From Novosphingobium clariflavum (GTDB taxonomy: Bacteria; Pseudomonadota; Alphaproteobacteria; Sphingomonadales; Sphingomonadaceae): 64,000 bases of DNA. The stretch lies in NCBI RefSeq assembly GCF_026420865.1, contig NZ_JAPCWC010000012.1, forward strand, positions 54,895 through 118,894, written 5' to 3'. Of the stretch, positions 25,813 through 34,205 are shown in pieces. A program made the position numbers and the translations under genes. The notes beneath the pieces were generated by a model. It was not told the origin of the DNA and ran no database searches. It saw nothing but the letters and a program-made list of their open reading frames with translations. Numbering within the stretch: position 1 is the first letter of the stretch; every line of letters begins with the position of its first letter.

Positions 25813-27139
25813 GAAACCAGAGGAGCGAGATCGGCGCCGAGATCGCCAGCAGCACGCTCGTTGCCAGGCAGCCGTTCGCGTAGACGGCGGCGGCCTGGGC
25901 CTTGGCATGTGTCTCGCCGCCTGAACTGTAGACCAGCATCAGCGCGAAGCTGCCGCAGTAGCCGAAGGCGTCGGCCAGATAGATGAGAAAGCCGGCATTG
26001 CCGGGGTAGCGGGTAAAGGCCATGATCCGTTCGAACAGCACCACGCTGAACGGGGCATAGGCGAGATAGAGGCCGGTACCGCTCAGCGTGATCCAGGCGA
26101 CCGGTCCGATCAGGCCGAAGCGCCAGGCCAGCGTCGAGACACCGAGGATGGCGGCGCCGCTCAGGATCAGTCCGTAGACCGCGACCAGCGCCGCACGGTT
26201 GCGGCGGATCCAACCGATCGCGGCGAGCCCCAGCAGCACCGACAGGGTCACCGGGATCTCCGTTTCGATGAACAGGCCGGGCGAGCCGCCGTGGCCCAGT
26301 TGCTCCCAGATATCGGCGGCAAAATTGTCGCGATAGTCGCGCAGCGCCACCAGCAGGCCGTATCCCGCCAGCAGCAGGCCCAGCGGCACGGCGTGGAGCA
26401 TGACGAAACGTCGCCTCGCGGCGCCGTCCATGGGGACACGGGTGCCGCGTGCGCGTCGATCCCGTTCGTCCGGGGGTGGGATCCGCGAGAGGACATGCAG
26501 TGCGGCGACCAGCAGTGGCGCAAAGAGCAGGCCGGTTGCGGCGGGCATCCACACCGCGGGCACGCCGGAGGCCAGCAGGGCGCTGCCGGCGGCTTTGACC
26601 ACACCGGACGAGACAATGAAGCTGGTAGTCAGGATCGTGGTCAGGATCTCGGTCAGCCGCCGTCCTTCCAGGTAGCTGACGACCAGCCCCCAGATCATGC
26701 CGAGCGGCAAGCCATTGAGGATCATGCACAAGGGTGCCCAGCGCGCGGGCAGCAGGGCAAGGCCGAGCAGTGCGACCCAGGAAGCGGCGATCAGTCCCAG
26801 GATCAGTTCCTTGCGCCGGTTGCCGCGCTGCGCCGAGACGACGCGGATGCCGATGATCTTCGAGCAGGCATAGCCCAGCGCCTGGGCCATGATCAGCGCG
26901 GTCTTGAAATCCATCCCCCAGAGCGGCGGCTCGCCCGCGAAAGTCGCCACCGCGACCGGCTTGCGGAACGCATACATCGCCAGGTAGACCCAGAAGGCGG
27001 CCAGTCCTGCCGCGATCAGCCCGCGCTGCAACGGCCCGTCCGCAGTGGAGGCTTGCGGGCAGGAATCGCCCGCGCGCGGCCCGTGTGGGCTGTGGGGCCG
27101 GACTTGCAGCCGGCTGCTGGAAAGAACTCTCGGCGGCAC
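25796..27139 (-). CDS. MFS-fold transporter resembling the DUF5690 family
   Basis: Integral membrane protein of about 447 residues with about 12 hydrophobic segments. Family-like blocks are YLAMYAFRKPVAVATFAG, LWGMDFKTALIMAQALGY, KIIGIRVVSAQRGNRRKELI, LNGLPLGMIWGLVVSYLEGR and TTSFIVSSGVVKAAGSALL. The start is uncertain: no ATG lies before the first membrane segment. A GTG at 27139 avoids overlap with the upstream oxidoreductase; a TTG at 27031 would begin almost at the first helix. It follows the FAD oxidoreductase by 76 bases on the same strand. The substrate is unknown; I recall DUF5690 genes near FAD oxidoreductases in other bacteria, unchecked. Confidence 0.75.
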   Translation of the reverse strand: MPPRVLSSSRLQVRPHSPHGPRAGDSCPQASTADGPLQRGLIAAGLAAFWVYLAMYAFRKPVAVATFAGEPPLWGMDFKTALIMAQALGYACSKIIGIRVVSAQRGNRRKELILGLIAASWVALLGLALLPARWAPLCMILNGLPLGMIWGLVVSYLEGRRLTEILTTILTTSFIVSSGVVKAAGSALLASGVPAVWMPAATGLLFAPLLVAALHVLSRIPPPDERDRRARGTRVPMDGAARRRFVMLHAVPLGLLLAGYGLLVALRDYRDNFAADIWEQLGHGGSPGLFIETEIPVTLSVLLGLAAIGWIRRNRAALVAVYGLILSGAAILGVSTLAWRFGLIGPVAWITLSGTGLYLAYAPFSVVLFERIMAFTRYPGNAGFLIYLADAFGYCGSFALMLVYSSGGETHAKAQAAAVYANGCLATSVLLAISAPISLLWFLRRRG

Positions 27140-27215
27140 CCGCCCGGCGCTAGGACAGAGTCTTGACGCTCTTATGACCGGGCGCGCAAATCCAGCGCGG
27201 GGCTGGCGCGCGAAA

Positions 27216-28538
27216 TCAGAGCGCGCCGACCTTGACCTTCGATCCGTCCACCAGGCGTGACAGGCGGAAATGCGAGGCGTCGACGGCAAGGCTCTCGTTC
27301 ACGGCCATCTGGGCGACCAGATAGCCGATGCCCGGACCAAGGCCGAAGCCATGGCCCGAACATCCCGCCGCGAGGTAGAGCCCCGACAGTGCATCCACCG
27401 GCGAGACCACCGGCACGGCATCGGGCGTGCAATCGACAAAGGCGCCCCAGGCATGGTCGATCTCGACATCGGCGAGTCGCGGGAACGTGCCGCGCACGTT
27501 GTCCATGATCGCCTTGACCAGACGGCGCATCGGGGCGGGATCGACCGCCCGCGTCCCAGTGAAGACCGCAGGATTGTCGGACAGCAGGGCAGAGGCCGAA
27601 TCCGGGCCGGTGATGAAGGACTTGCCCAGCCCCACCTGCACGGCTTTCAGGCGCTGGATGAACTGGGGCATGAACTCGCGCGCGAAGCGGATGCCTTGCG
27701 GGGTAAGCTCCAGCGTGGCGCGGCCGCTGATCGCCAGCGTGTAGCTGCCGTCGAGCCTGCGGGTCATCGCGAAGTCGGAGGAATAGAGCACTTCGCCGAC
27801 ATTGGCGGTGGGCTTGGTGCGCAAGGCGGTCTGGCGCACGCTGGCCTGCGGGAAGACGATCCCGTGAGGGCGCAGGAAACGCGAGGCCCAGGCCCCCGCC
27901 GCGCAGATCACCGCGTCGGCGCGGATGAGGCCCTGTTCGGTGTGCACGCCGGTCACGCGCCCGTTGGTGACGTCCAGTCCATAGGCCGCGCAGTTCTGGT
28001 GGATCGTTGCCCCCAGCGCCCGCGCGCCTTCGGCGAGGATCGGTGCGGCAAGCGCAGGCTCGCCTTTCCCGTCCGCCACCGAATGGAGCCCGCCCACCCA
28101 TTTGCGGCGGGTTTCCGGAATGCGCTCGGCTGCCTGCGCGGCATTCAGCATGTGCGTGTCGACGCCGAATTCCTCGGCGACGGGGCGCCACGATGCCCAG
28201 CCTTCCAGCACTTGCTCGTCATCGGTCGCATAGATCAGACCGGTGCGGCGAAAACCGAGGTCCTTGCCGATTTCCGGGGCGAGCCTGTCCCACAAGTCCA
28301 TCGACAGCACCGAAAGCGGCATCTCGCGGCGGTCGCGGTTCTGCTGGCGGCACCATCCCCAACTGCGGCTGGATTGTTCGCCGGCGACGTGGCCCTTTTC
28401 GATGAGGGCCACCGAGAGCCCGCGCTGCGCCAGATAGAACGCCGCAGCGCATCCGACGATGCCGCCGCCGACAACCACGACGTCCGCCGCTTCGGGCAGC
28501 ACGTCGTCACTGGGCAGGCGGTGGACGGCAGGGTTCAT
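27216..28538 (-). CDS. FAD-dependent oxidoreductase, DadA/glycine-D-amino acid oxidase family
   Basis: 440 residues. The Rossmann FAD motif VVVVGGGIVGCAAAFYLAQR lies at about 20-40, then GEQSSRSWGWCRQQNRD, characteristic of the DAO-fold amine/amino-acid oxidases. The C-terminal FAD contact is AAGCSGHGFGLGPGIG. It removes hydrogen from an amine or D-/N-methyl amino acid to give an imine. GAGG nine bases upstream supports the ATG at 28538. It is divergent from the bicupin at 28792 and followed by the DUF5690-like transporter. The pairing oxidoreductase-cupin-transporter looks like a catabolic unit for one amine, possibly the choline- or ethanolamine-like product of the nearby phospholipase (inference). 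Confidence 0.87.
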   Translation of the reverse strand: MNPAVHRLPSDDVLPEAADVVVVGGGIVGCAAAFYLAQRGLSVALIEKGHVAGEQSSRSWGWCRQQNRDRREMPLSVLSMDLWDRLAPEIGKDLGFRRTGLIYATDDEQVLEGWASWRPVAEEFGVDTHMLNAAQAAERIPETRRKWVGGLHSVADGKGEPALAAPILAEGARALGATIHQNCAAYGLDVTNGRVTGVHTEQGLIRADAVICAAGAWASRFLRPHGIVFPQASVRQTALRTKPTANVGEVLYSSDFAMTRRLDGSYTLAISGRATLELTPQGIRFAREFMPQFIQRLKAVQVGLGKSFITGPDSASALLSDNPAVFTGTRAVDPAPMRRLVKAIMDNVRGTFPRLADVEIDHAWGAFVDCTPDAVPVVSPVDALSGLYLAAGCSGHGFGLGPGIGYLVAQMAVNESLAVDASHFRLSRLVDGSKVKVGAL

Positions 28539-28791
28539 GCGAAAGGGCCTCGGTTCACGGTTTCCGGTTGCTCATAGTCTTTGCACCGCCGGCGCGGAAG
28601 ATTGCGCCGAATGATGCACGATTTCGGCATGGCGGCTGCGGTTTGCGGCGGCTCTCCTGTCCATTGCCGCAGGTTATGCCGCGCTACGCTGGCAAGTATC
28701 CGGGGGCGCGGCGGCACGGGCGCAAGTTCCGAAGCTAATGCCGGAGCGCAGGGGCTATCCCGGATAGGCCAGACAGCACTGCACGGAGATC

Positions 28792-29511
28792 ATGGTGACC
28801 GCTCAGACACCCGCGAACTGCCCCACATTCCTCGATCTGAAGGCCTTCTCGCAGGACGTGCCCGCAGGTGGCAGCGATGATCCGCTGGGCGGCGGCGCCC
28901 GCATCCTGCCGGTGCGGGCAGGCGACTGCGAAGTCTTCGTGAGCGGTGTCGCGGCCGGTGAAGGCCTACACCGCGAAGCGCGCGGGGATACCTGGGTCAT
29001 GGTGCTGGAAGGGGCCCTGCGCTTCCTGAGCGCAGACGGCGAGTTCGACCTTGCCGAAGGCGAGAGCCTGGTCATTGCCCGCGGGGCGCAGGTCGGCTGG
29101 CGCGCTTCGGCCCCGGTCAAGCTGGTGGGCATGCGGTATCTCGCGGCGCCGGATGGGGATGCGGGGGTTCACCGGATCGACAACGAGGCGCCGCTTGCGC
29201 CCTCCAATCCTCCGGCCGACGATGTCCTGCTGGGCGAAAAGCCTTCGTGCCGCTCGGGCAATCAGTTCACGTCGGTGGACGCGGTATTCAAGTGCGGGAT
29301 CTGGGATTCGACGCCCTATCGCCGCTTGCCGATCCATTTCCACCACAGCGAACTCATGCACCTGCTCGCCGGATCGGTGACGTTCACCGATGCCTCGGGA
29401 CGCACGGCCAGCTTCGGCAAGGGCGATACCTTCATCATCGAAAAGGGGGCCGACTGCAGCTGGGACAGCCGCGACTACGTCGCCAAGGTCTACGCCTATT
29501 ACCGGCCCTGA
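28792..29511 (+). CDS. Bicupin protein
   Basis: 239 residues with two cupin barrels. The first (about 45-110) has HREARGDTWVMVLEGALRF and LAEGESLVIARG, the second (about 170-239) has PIHFHHSELMHLLAGSVTFT and FGKGDTFIIEKG; only the second keeps a good His-rich metal site (HFHHSE). The pattern resembles the cupin_3 (DUF861) group found next to amine oxidases. GGAG lies three to four bases before the ATG; a GTG directly after it is an alternative start. It is divergent from the FAD oxidoreductase. It may be an isomerase/dioxygenase-like enzyme or an effector sensor. Confidence 0.82.
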   Translation: MVTAQTPANCPTFLDLKAFSQDVPAGGSDDPLGGGARILPVRAGDCEVFVSGVAAGEGLHREARGDTWVMVLEGALRFLSADGEFDLAEGESLVIARGAQVGWRASAPVKLVGMRYLAAPDGDAGVHRIDNEAPLAPSNPPADDVLLGEKPSCRSGNQFTSVDAVFKCGIWDSTPYRRLPIHFHHSELMHLLAGSVTFTDASGRTASFGKGDTFIIEKGADCSWDSRDYVAKVYAYYRP

Positions 29512-29560
29512 ACGGGAGGCGGCGTCAAGCGGAGCGGGCAGGGCGCGTGCCCGCCCTCCG

Positions 29561-29830
29561 CTAGGTCGTAAACTCATAAACGGCACCATCGAGGCGCCCA
29601 AATGGCGAACAGATCGGGCCGAAGTTGCCGCCGGGCGGGCTGGTTGCCCGTCCAAGGCAGCTTCGGTTCGAGATGGAAGCCATTTGGGCGCCCCTTCGGG
29701 GTTTGACCAAAATGGCCCAGCGCTGCGTCGGGAAGTCTTGAAATATCGACATATTCCAGCGCCTTCCCTCCTGTCGCTGAGCCATTTTGCCTCAAACCTC
29801 GATGGTGCCGTTTATGAGTTTACGACCTAG
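29561..29830. mobile_element. MITE-like element with 30-bp perfect TIRs and nested hairpins
   Basis: Flanking CTAG copies at 29561-29564 and 29827-29830 look like a target duplication of the YTAR type used by IS5-group elements. The 262-bp element (29565-29826) starts GTCGTAAACTCATAAACGGC and its 30-bp ends (29565-29594, 29797-29826) are perfect inverted repeats. Inside are two further hairpins: arms 29593-29606/29679-29692 (14 bp, perfect) and about 29701-29721/29774-29795 (imperfect). There is no transposase gene; both ends read outward into the same short peptide tail AVYEFTT. It sits two bases after the thioesterase stop and 49 bases after the bicupin stop, between convergent genes. Confidence 0.85.
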
Positions 29831-29831
29831 A

Positions 29832-30242
29832 TCACGCGCCGCTGTCCGGCGTGAAGAACTTCTGGATCACGTCGCGGGCAAGGCGGGCGGGGCGCTTGGT
29901 ATCGGCATCGATGCAGCACCAGCTGGACTTGACCTCGGCCAGCACTTCCTCGCCGCGGCGGATCACGGTTTCGTAGAACGCGCGGGCGCCCTGGACCTTT
30001 TCGAGCAGGACCGTGGCGATCACGTCATCCTCGAGAAAGGCGGGCTTGCGGTAGGTGATCTCGTGCTTGATCGCGACCCACAAGTGCTGCGCGATCGCTT
30101 CTGCCGGGGCGAGCGCCCGCCAGTGATCGAGCACGGCCTCCTGCACCCACTTGAGGTAGCTGGCGTTGTTGACATGACCCATGAAGTCGATGTCACCCGG
30201 ATCGATGCCGATCGGAAAGCGGTGGGGAATGGCCTGGTTCAC
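29832..30242 (-). CDS. Acyl-CoA thioesterase, hotdog fold (4HBT-type)
   Basis: 136-residue cytosolic thioesterase. The family motif DIDFMGHVNNASYLKWVQEA at about 18-37 contains the catalytic Asp/His region of the 4-hydroxybenzoyl-CoA/YbgC type, followed by IKHEITYRKPAFLEDD and SSWCCID. The start is an ATG at 30242. The stop lies almost at the edge of the MITE-like element, so its natural 3' region has been replaced. The acyl-CoA substrate is unknown; no neighbour indicates a pathway. Confidence 0.9.
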   Translation of the reverse strand: MNQAIPHRFPIGIDPGDIDFMGHVNNASYLKWVQEAVLDHWRALAPAEAIAQHLWVAIKHEITYRKPAFLEDDVIATVLLEKVQGARAFYETVIRRGEEVLAEVKSSWCCIDADTKRPARLARDVIQKFFTPDSGA

Positions 30243-30414
30243 GTATACGTCAATACCACGGAGATCGGCTGCGAGATAGCGCAGATCGCAACCGTTACGG
30301 TGAATAATTCAACCGGCGCAGGGTGTGCGGCTCGGCGCCCTATTGCGGGCGGGCGCTTTGCCCCGCATGAACGTCCGGCAGATGGCTGCCATGGCCGCCG
30401 AAGGGGAGCACAAG

Positions 30415-31659
30415 ATGATATCGAAGCGCGGTTTTCTGGCCGGGGCGATGGCCAGCGCGGGCATGGCCTTGGCGCCGCGCCTCCAGGCGGCGGCATCGCC
30501 GCTCCCGGTGCTTCCCGCAGGCGCAGAGGTGAAGCCGATCTCTCCCGAAGAGCATGCGGCGCGGATCGCCAGGCTGCAGGGGCTGATGCGCGCGGCGGGC
30601 GTGGGCGCGATGATCGTCGAGTCGGGGTCGACGCTGCGCTACTTCACCGGCATCCAGTGGTGGCGTTCCGAGCGGGTGACCGCCGTGGTGATCCCCGCCG
30701 AAGGCGATGCCGTGGTCGTGACCCCCGCCTTCGAGGAACCGAGCGTGCGCGAAACCTTGCGCATTCCCGCCGAAGTGCGTCCCTGGAACGAGGACGAGGA
30801 TCCCGAAGCGCGCATGATCGGCGTGCTGCGGGACCGCAAGATGGGCGGGCGCAAGCTGGCGATCGAGCCGACCACGCGCTTCTTCATCGTCGATGCCCTG
30901 AAGCGCGATGCGCTCGACTGCGAGATCGTCTCGGGCGAGGCGCTGATCGCGCAGTGCCGGCAGATCAAGTCGCCGGCGGAACTGGCGCTCATGCAGCGCG
31001 CCAACGACATTACGCTGGCGGCGCTGCGGCATGTCCACGGCGAAGTGCGCGCCGGGATGACGCAGCAGGACATTGCCGACCTGATGGACAAGACCTCGGC
31101 AGCGCTGGGCGGCCCGCCCGAGTTCTCGCTGGTCCTGCTCAACGAGGCGAGCGCCTATCCGCACGGCTCGCACAAGCCGCAGGCAGTGCGCGAGGGGTCG
31201 GTGATCCTCATGGATTGCGGAGCGCAGGTCCATGGCTACCAGTCCGACATTTCCCGCAGCTGGGTCTTCGGCGAGCCGACGGCGCGCCAGCGCAAGGTCT
31301 GGAACACCGTCCGGCGCGGGCAGGAGATCGCGCTGGAAACCGCGAAGATCGGCGTGCCGGTGGGCGCGATCGACGATGCGGTGCGCGCCTATTACGCCAG
31401 GGAAGGCTGGGGGCCGGGTTATCGCCTGCCGGGGCTGTCGCACCGCACCGGTCACGGGATCGGCCTCGACGGCCACGAATCGGCCTATCTGGTCCACGGC
31501 GATGCGACGCCGCTGCAGGAAGGCATGTGCTTCTCGGACGAGCCGGGCCTCTATATTCCCGGCGAATTCGGCATTCGCCTGGAGGACTGCTGGTACATGA
31601 CCGCAGGCGGGCCGAAGCTGTTCACGCCGCTGGCCAAATCACTCGATCAGCCGATCTGA
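30415..31659 (+). CDS. Exported M24 metallopeptidase (Xaa-Pro aminopeptidase/creatinase family)
   Basis: 414 residues. GGGGAG six bases upstream supports the ATG at 30415. A KR-type signal (MISKRGFLAGAMASAGMALAP, ending LQAAA) suggests export. The N-terminal creatinase-like domain (about 50-180) is followed by the pita-bread catalytic domain with dimetal ligands in ILMDCGAQVHGYQSDISRSW, RTGHGIGLDGHES, SDEPGLY and GIRLEDCWY. It would cleave proline-containing peptides in the periplasm, fitting the peptide/D-amino-acid scavenging theme. A T-tailed hairpin at 31703 follows, and the gene is convergent with a TBDR. Confidence 0.9.
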   Translation: MISKRGFLAGAMASAGMALAPRLQAAASPLPVLPAGAEVKPISPEEHAARIARLQGLMRAAGVGAMIVESGSTLRYFTGIQWWRSERVTAVVIPAEGDAVVVTPAFEEPSVRETLRIPAEVRPWNEDEDPEARMIGVLRDRKMGGRKLAIEPTTRFFIVDALKRDALDCEIVSGEALIAQCRQIKSPAELALMQRANDITLAALRHVHGEVRAGMTQQDIADLMDKTSAALGGPPEFSLVLLNEASAYPHGSHKPQAVREGSVILMDCGAQVHGYQSDISRSWVFGEPTARQRKVWNTVRRGQEIALETAKIGVPVGAIDDAVRAYYAREGWGPGYRLPGLSHRTGHGIGLDGHESAYLVHGDATPLQEGMCFSDEPGLYIPGEFGIRLEDCWYMTAGGPKLFTPLAKSLDQPI

Positions 31660-31660
31660 T

Positions 31661-31708
31661 CCGCAACCGCAACCGCAACCGGAACCGGAACCGGAAACGG
31701 AAACGGGG
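31661..31708. repeat. Hexanucleotide microsatellite
   Basis: Eight consecutive six-base units starting two bases after the M24 stop: CCGCAA three times, CCGGAA three times, then ACGGAA and ACGGGG. Such an array can vary in copy number by slippage. It runs directly into the terminator stem at 31703. Confidence 0.75.
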
Positions 31709-31735
31709 CGGGGGATGCTGGATCCCTCGCCCCGT
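31703..31735 (+). terminator. Intrinsic terminator after the M24 peptidase
   Basis: Stem arms 31703-31716 and 31722-31735 (14 bp, one G-T wobble), loop five bases, followed by TTGCGTTTGTG. Position just after the peptidase stop fits its transcript end. Confidence 0.65.
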
Positions 31736-31780
31736 TTGCGTTTGTGTCCCGTGTCGCGCCCCGCTTTTCAGGGGCGGTCC

Positions 31781-31804
31781 GCCGGCAGGGCACGCCCTGC
31801 CGGC
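31781..31804. terminator. Perfect 10-bp hairpin between convergent genes
   Basis: GCCGGCAGGG at 31781-31790 pairs perfectly with CCCTGCCGGC at 31795-31804 around a four-base loop. It lies eight bases beyond the stop of the minus-strand TBDR, so it probably ends that transcript; no T-run on either side. Confidence 0.55.
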
Positions 31805-31812
31805 AGCAACCG

Positions 31813-33999
31813 TCAGAACTTGAACTTCACTTCGCCGCCGATGATGCGCGGTTCGTTGACCATGCTCGTCAGGTTGTTGAAGTCGATCGCGCCGATGATG
31901 CGGATCTGGTTGGTGATGTTGCGGGCAAATGCCGCCACTTCGACGCCCTTGGCGTTGTCGCGGAAGCCGAGGCGCAGGCCGCCTTCGAGCGAAGGCTTGC
32001 CGGTGAACTCGATCGAATCGTAGAGGAACAGGTTCACCGAGCTGCGATAGGCCCAGTCGGTATAGGCGAACACTTCCTGGGTGTCGCTGACCGGGATCGT
32101 GTAGCTGGCGGTCCAGTTGGCGATCCAGCGCGGGGCCTGCGGCAGGCGGTTGCCGTCGATCGAGACGAAGGAGGTGCCGCTCACGACGGGGTCGAGTACG
32201 GTGCAGCCGCCCGAGCACGGCGCGACCATCAGATCGCGGTCCTTCAGCTTGGTGAAGTTGTAGCTGCCGCCAGCCGTCAGCGCGAGGCCTTCGACCGGGG
32301 TCAGCGTCATTTCACCTTCCACGCCCCAGCCGATCGCCTTGTGGGCGTTGATCAGCGTCGTGGTGTTGGAGGAGCCGCCGACGGCGGTGAGCTGGATGTT
32401 GCGGGTGTTCATGTAGAACACGTCGGCCGAGTAGCTGACGAGGCCGCGTTCGTTGCCCTTGAAGCCGGCTTCGAACGAGGTGGTGGTCTGCGGCTTGGCC
32501 TTGGTGGCGACACCGGCGGTGACGTCGTTCTTCAGCGAGGCGCCGAGGTAGCCTGACGCGGCGCGGGCATAGACCGAGTGATCGGTGTCCAGCTTGTAGG
32601 TCGCGCTGGCATCCCACGAGAGCTTCGAGCCCTTGGCGTGGCCGTCCGACAGCAGCACACCGTTGACGTTGTTGAGTTCGCTGTACTTGCGGTCATGCGA
32701 CCAGCGCAGGCCGCCGCGCAGGATCAGGGCGTCGATCGGGGTGTATTCCACCGAGCCGAACACCGCGTAGGTCTCGTTGTCGAGATGGCTGGTGTTGCCG
32801 TTGGTCTGGACGTTGGTGGTGTCCCAGCTGTAGGCGCCGGTGTCGAGGTTCTGGTTGAAGTAGTAGGCGCCGGTCTGGAAGCTGACGTCGCCGAACTTCT
32901 CCGAGGCGAAGCGCACTTCCTGCGTGAATTCACGCGGCTTGGCGCTGCTGCCGGTCTCGACCGAGAAGGGCACGGCGGCGGGGTAGCTGCCGTCCACGTC
33001 CCCGCGCGAGAACACGCTGGCGCGTTCCCAGCCGGTGATCGAGAACAGGGTGCCGAGACCGTCGAAGGCGTAGCTGGCCTGGACATTGGTGCCCCAGCTG
33101 TTGAGACGCTGCGGGTTGGCGCCGTTCTGGGCGGTGTGCTCGACGTCGAAGCCATCGACGAAGTCGTTGGTGCCCGGCTTGATCGAGTTGCCGCGGAACA
33201 CGCGGGCCGAACCGCGCAGGCGGCGGCCATGCAGGTTGACCAGCACGTTGAGCGGGCCGCTGTCGTATTCGAGCAGGGCACGGCCGGCCATGTCGTTGTA
33301 GCCGTCGAAGCTGTGCTCGTTGAGGGTCTGGGCGTAGTCGTTCTTCACCCAGTCGTCGCGGTGCTGGAGCAGGCCGGCGACGCGGAAGCGCAGGGTGTCG
33401 GTGATCGGGCCGCTGAGCGCGACTTCGCTGTTCACCGTGTTGTAGGTGCCCCACGAGGCGCTGGCGTGGCCGGTGTAGTGATCGGTCGGGCGCGCCGAGG
33501 TCAGCTTGATGACGCCGGCCGGGGTGTTGCGGCCGAACAGCGTGCCCTGCGGCCCCTTGAGCACTTCGACGTTCTCAAGGTCGAACGCCGGCATGGCCTT
33601 CAGGAACGGGCTTTCCAGCGCGATGTTGTCGTAAACGACCGAAACCGGCTGCGCGGCGTCCGACGAGAAGTCGGTGTTGCCAAGGCCGCGGATGTAGAAG
33701 CGCGGGAAGGTGCGGCCGAACGAGGATTCCGCCAGCAGGCTGGGCACGCGGCCCGAGAGGAAGCGGATGTCCTGACCGCTGGAATTGATGACGGCCAGCT
33801 TTTCGCCCGAGAGCGAGGAGACCGCGATCGGCACGTCGACCGCGCGTTCCTCGCGGCGGGTCGCGGTGACGACGATGTCGGTGCTGGAGGCGGTTTCCTG
33901 TGCGGACGAAGCGCTCTGGGCCTGTGCGGCGACAGGAAGGGCTGCGATAGCGGCAGCAAACGACGCGGTGCACAGCACCGTGGTACGGTAGGCGTTCAT
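31813..33999 (-). CDS. TonB-dependent receptor
   Basis: 728 residues. GAGGG six bases before the ATG at 33999; signal peptide MNAYRTTVLCTASFAAAIAALPVAAQAQ. TonB box/plug start DIVVTATRREERAVDVPIAV, plug core LENVEVLKGPQGTLFGRNTPAGVI, final strand GEVKFKF. This is the common sphingomonad receptor type with unknown small-molecule ligands. It is monocistronic, convergent with the M24 peptidase, and lies downstream (same strand) of nothing obvious. A palindromic operator-like site is present about 80 bases upstream. Confidence 0.94.
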   Translation of the reverse strand: MNAYRTTVLCTASFAAAIAALPVAAQAQSASSAQETASSTDIVVTATRREERAVDVPIAVSSLSGEKLAVINSSGQDIRFLSGRVPSLLAESSFGRTFPRFYIRGLGNTDFSSDAAQPVSVVYDNIALESPFLKAMPAFDLENVEVLKGPQGTLFGRNTPAGVIKLTSARPTDHYTGHASASWGTYNTVNSEVALSGPITDTLRFRVAGLLQHRDDWVKNDYAQTLNEHSFDGYNDMAGRALLEYDSGPLNVLVNLHGRRLRGSARVFRGNSIKPGTNDFVDGFDVEHTAQNGANPQRLNSWGTNVQASYAFDGLGTLFSITGWERASVFSRGDVDGSYPAAVPFSVETGSSAKPREFTQEVRFASEKFGDVSFQTGAYYFNQNLDTGAYSWDTTNVQTNGNTSHLDNETYAVFGSVEYTPIDALILRGGLRWSHDRKYSELNNVNGVLLSDGHAKGSKLSWDASATYKLDTDHSVYARAASGYLGASLKNDVTAGVATKAKPQTTTSFEAGFKGNERGLVSYSADVFYMNTRNIQLTAVGGSSNTTTLINAHKAIGWGVEGEMTLTPVEGLALTAGGSYNFTKLKDRDLMVAPCSGGCTVLDPVVSGTSFVSIDGNRLPQAPRWIANWTASYTIPVSDTQEVFAYTDWAYRSSVNLFLYDSIEFTGKPSLEGGLRLGFRDNAKGVEVAAFARNITNQIRIIGAIDFNNLTSMVNEPRIIGGEVKFKF

Positions 34000-34076
34000 G
34001 CGAGTCCCTCGATGTTTCCCTGGAGTTTTTTATGCGCGGCCCGCTAGAGCGGGGCGGTTGCTCGCACAAGCAATAA

Positions 34077-34103
34077 AATGTCCTTTATGACATTCGGCGT
34101 CAT
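34077..34103. promoter_or_regulatory. Overlapping palindromes upstream of a TBDR
   Basis: AATGTC-CTTTAT-GACATT (34077-34094) overlaps ATGAC-ATTCGGC-GTCAT (34087-34103). Two interlocked dyads in the TBDR 5' region, also near the 3' end of the sensor kinase gene, look like a repressor or activator site. The cognate factor is unknown. Confidence 0.35.
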
Positions 34104-34205
34104 GAGTGTTGCAGTATGGTTGCGGTCTCGCGGGCCCGGAACGCGGCCGGTCGGGACAGGGCGCGGCGAATGCTGCGATGCAGCATTCGCCGGATTCCGA
34201 TGCGA

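Noticed and set aside
29565..29826. Short ORFs within the MITE as transposase remnants
   Set aside because: The frames are only about 75 codons, have no DDE-type motif and mirror each other because of the inverted repeats.
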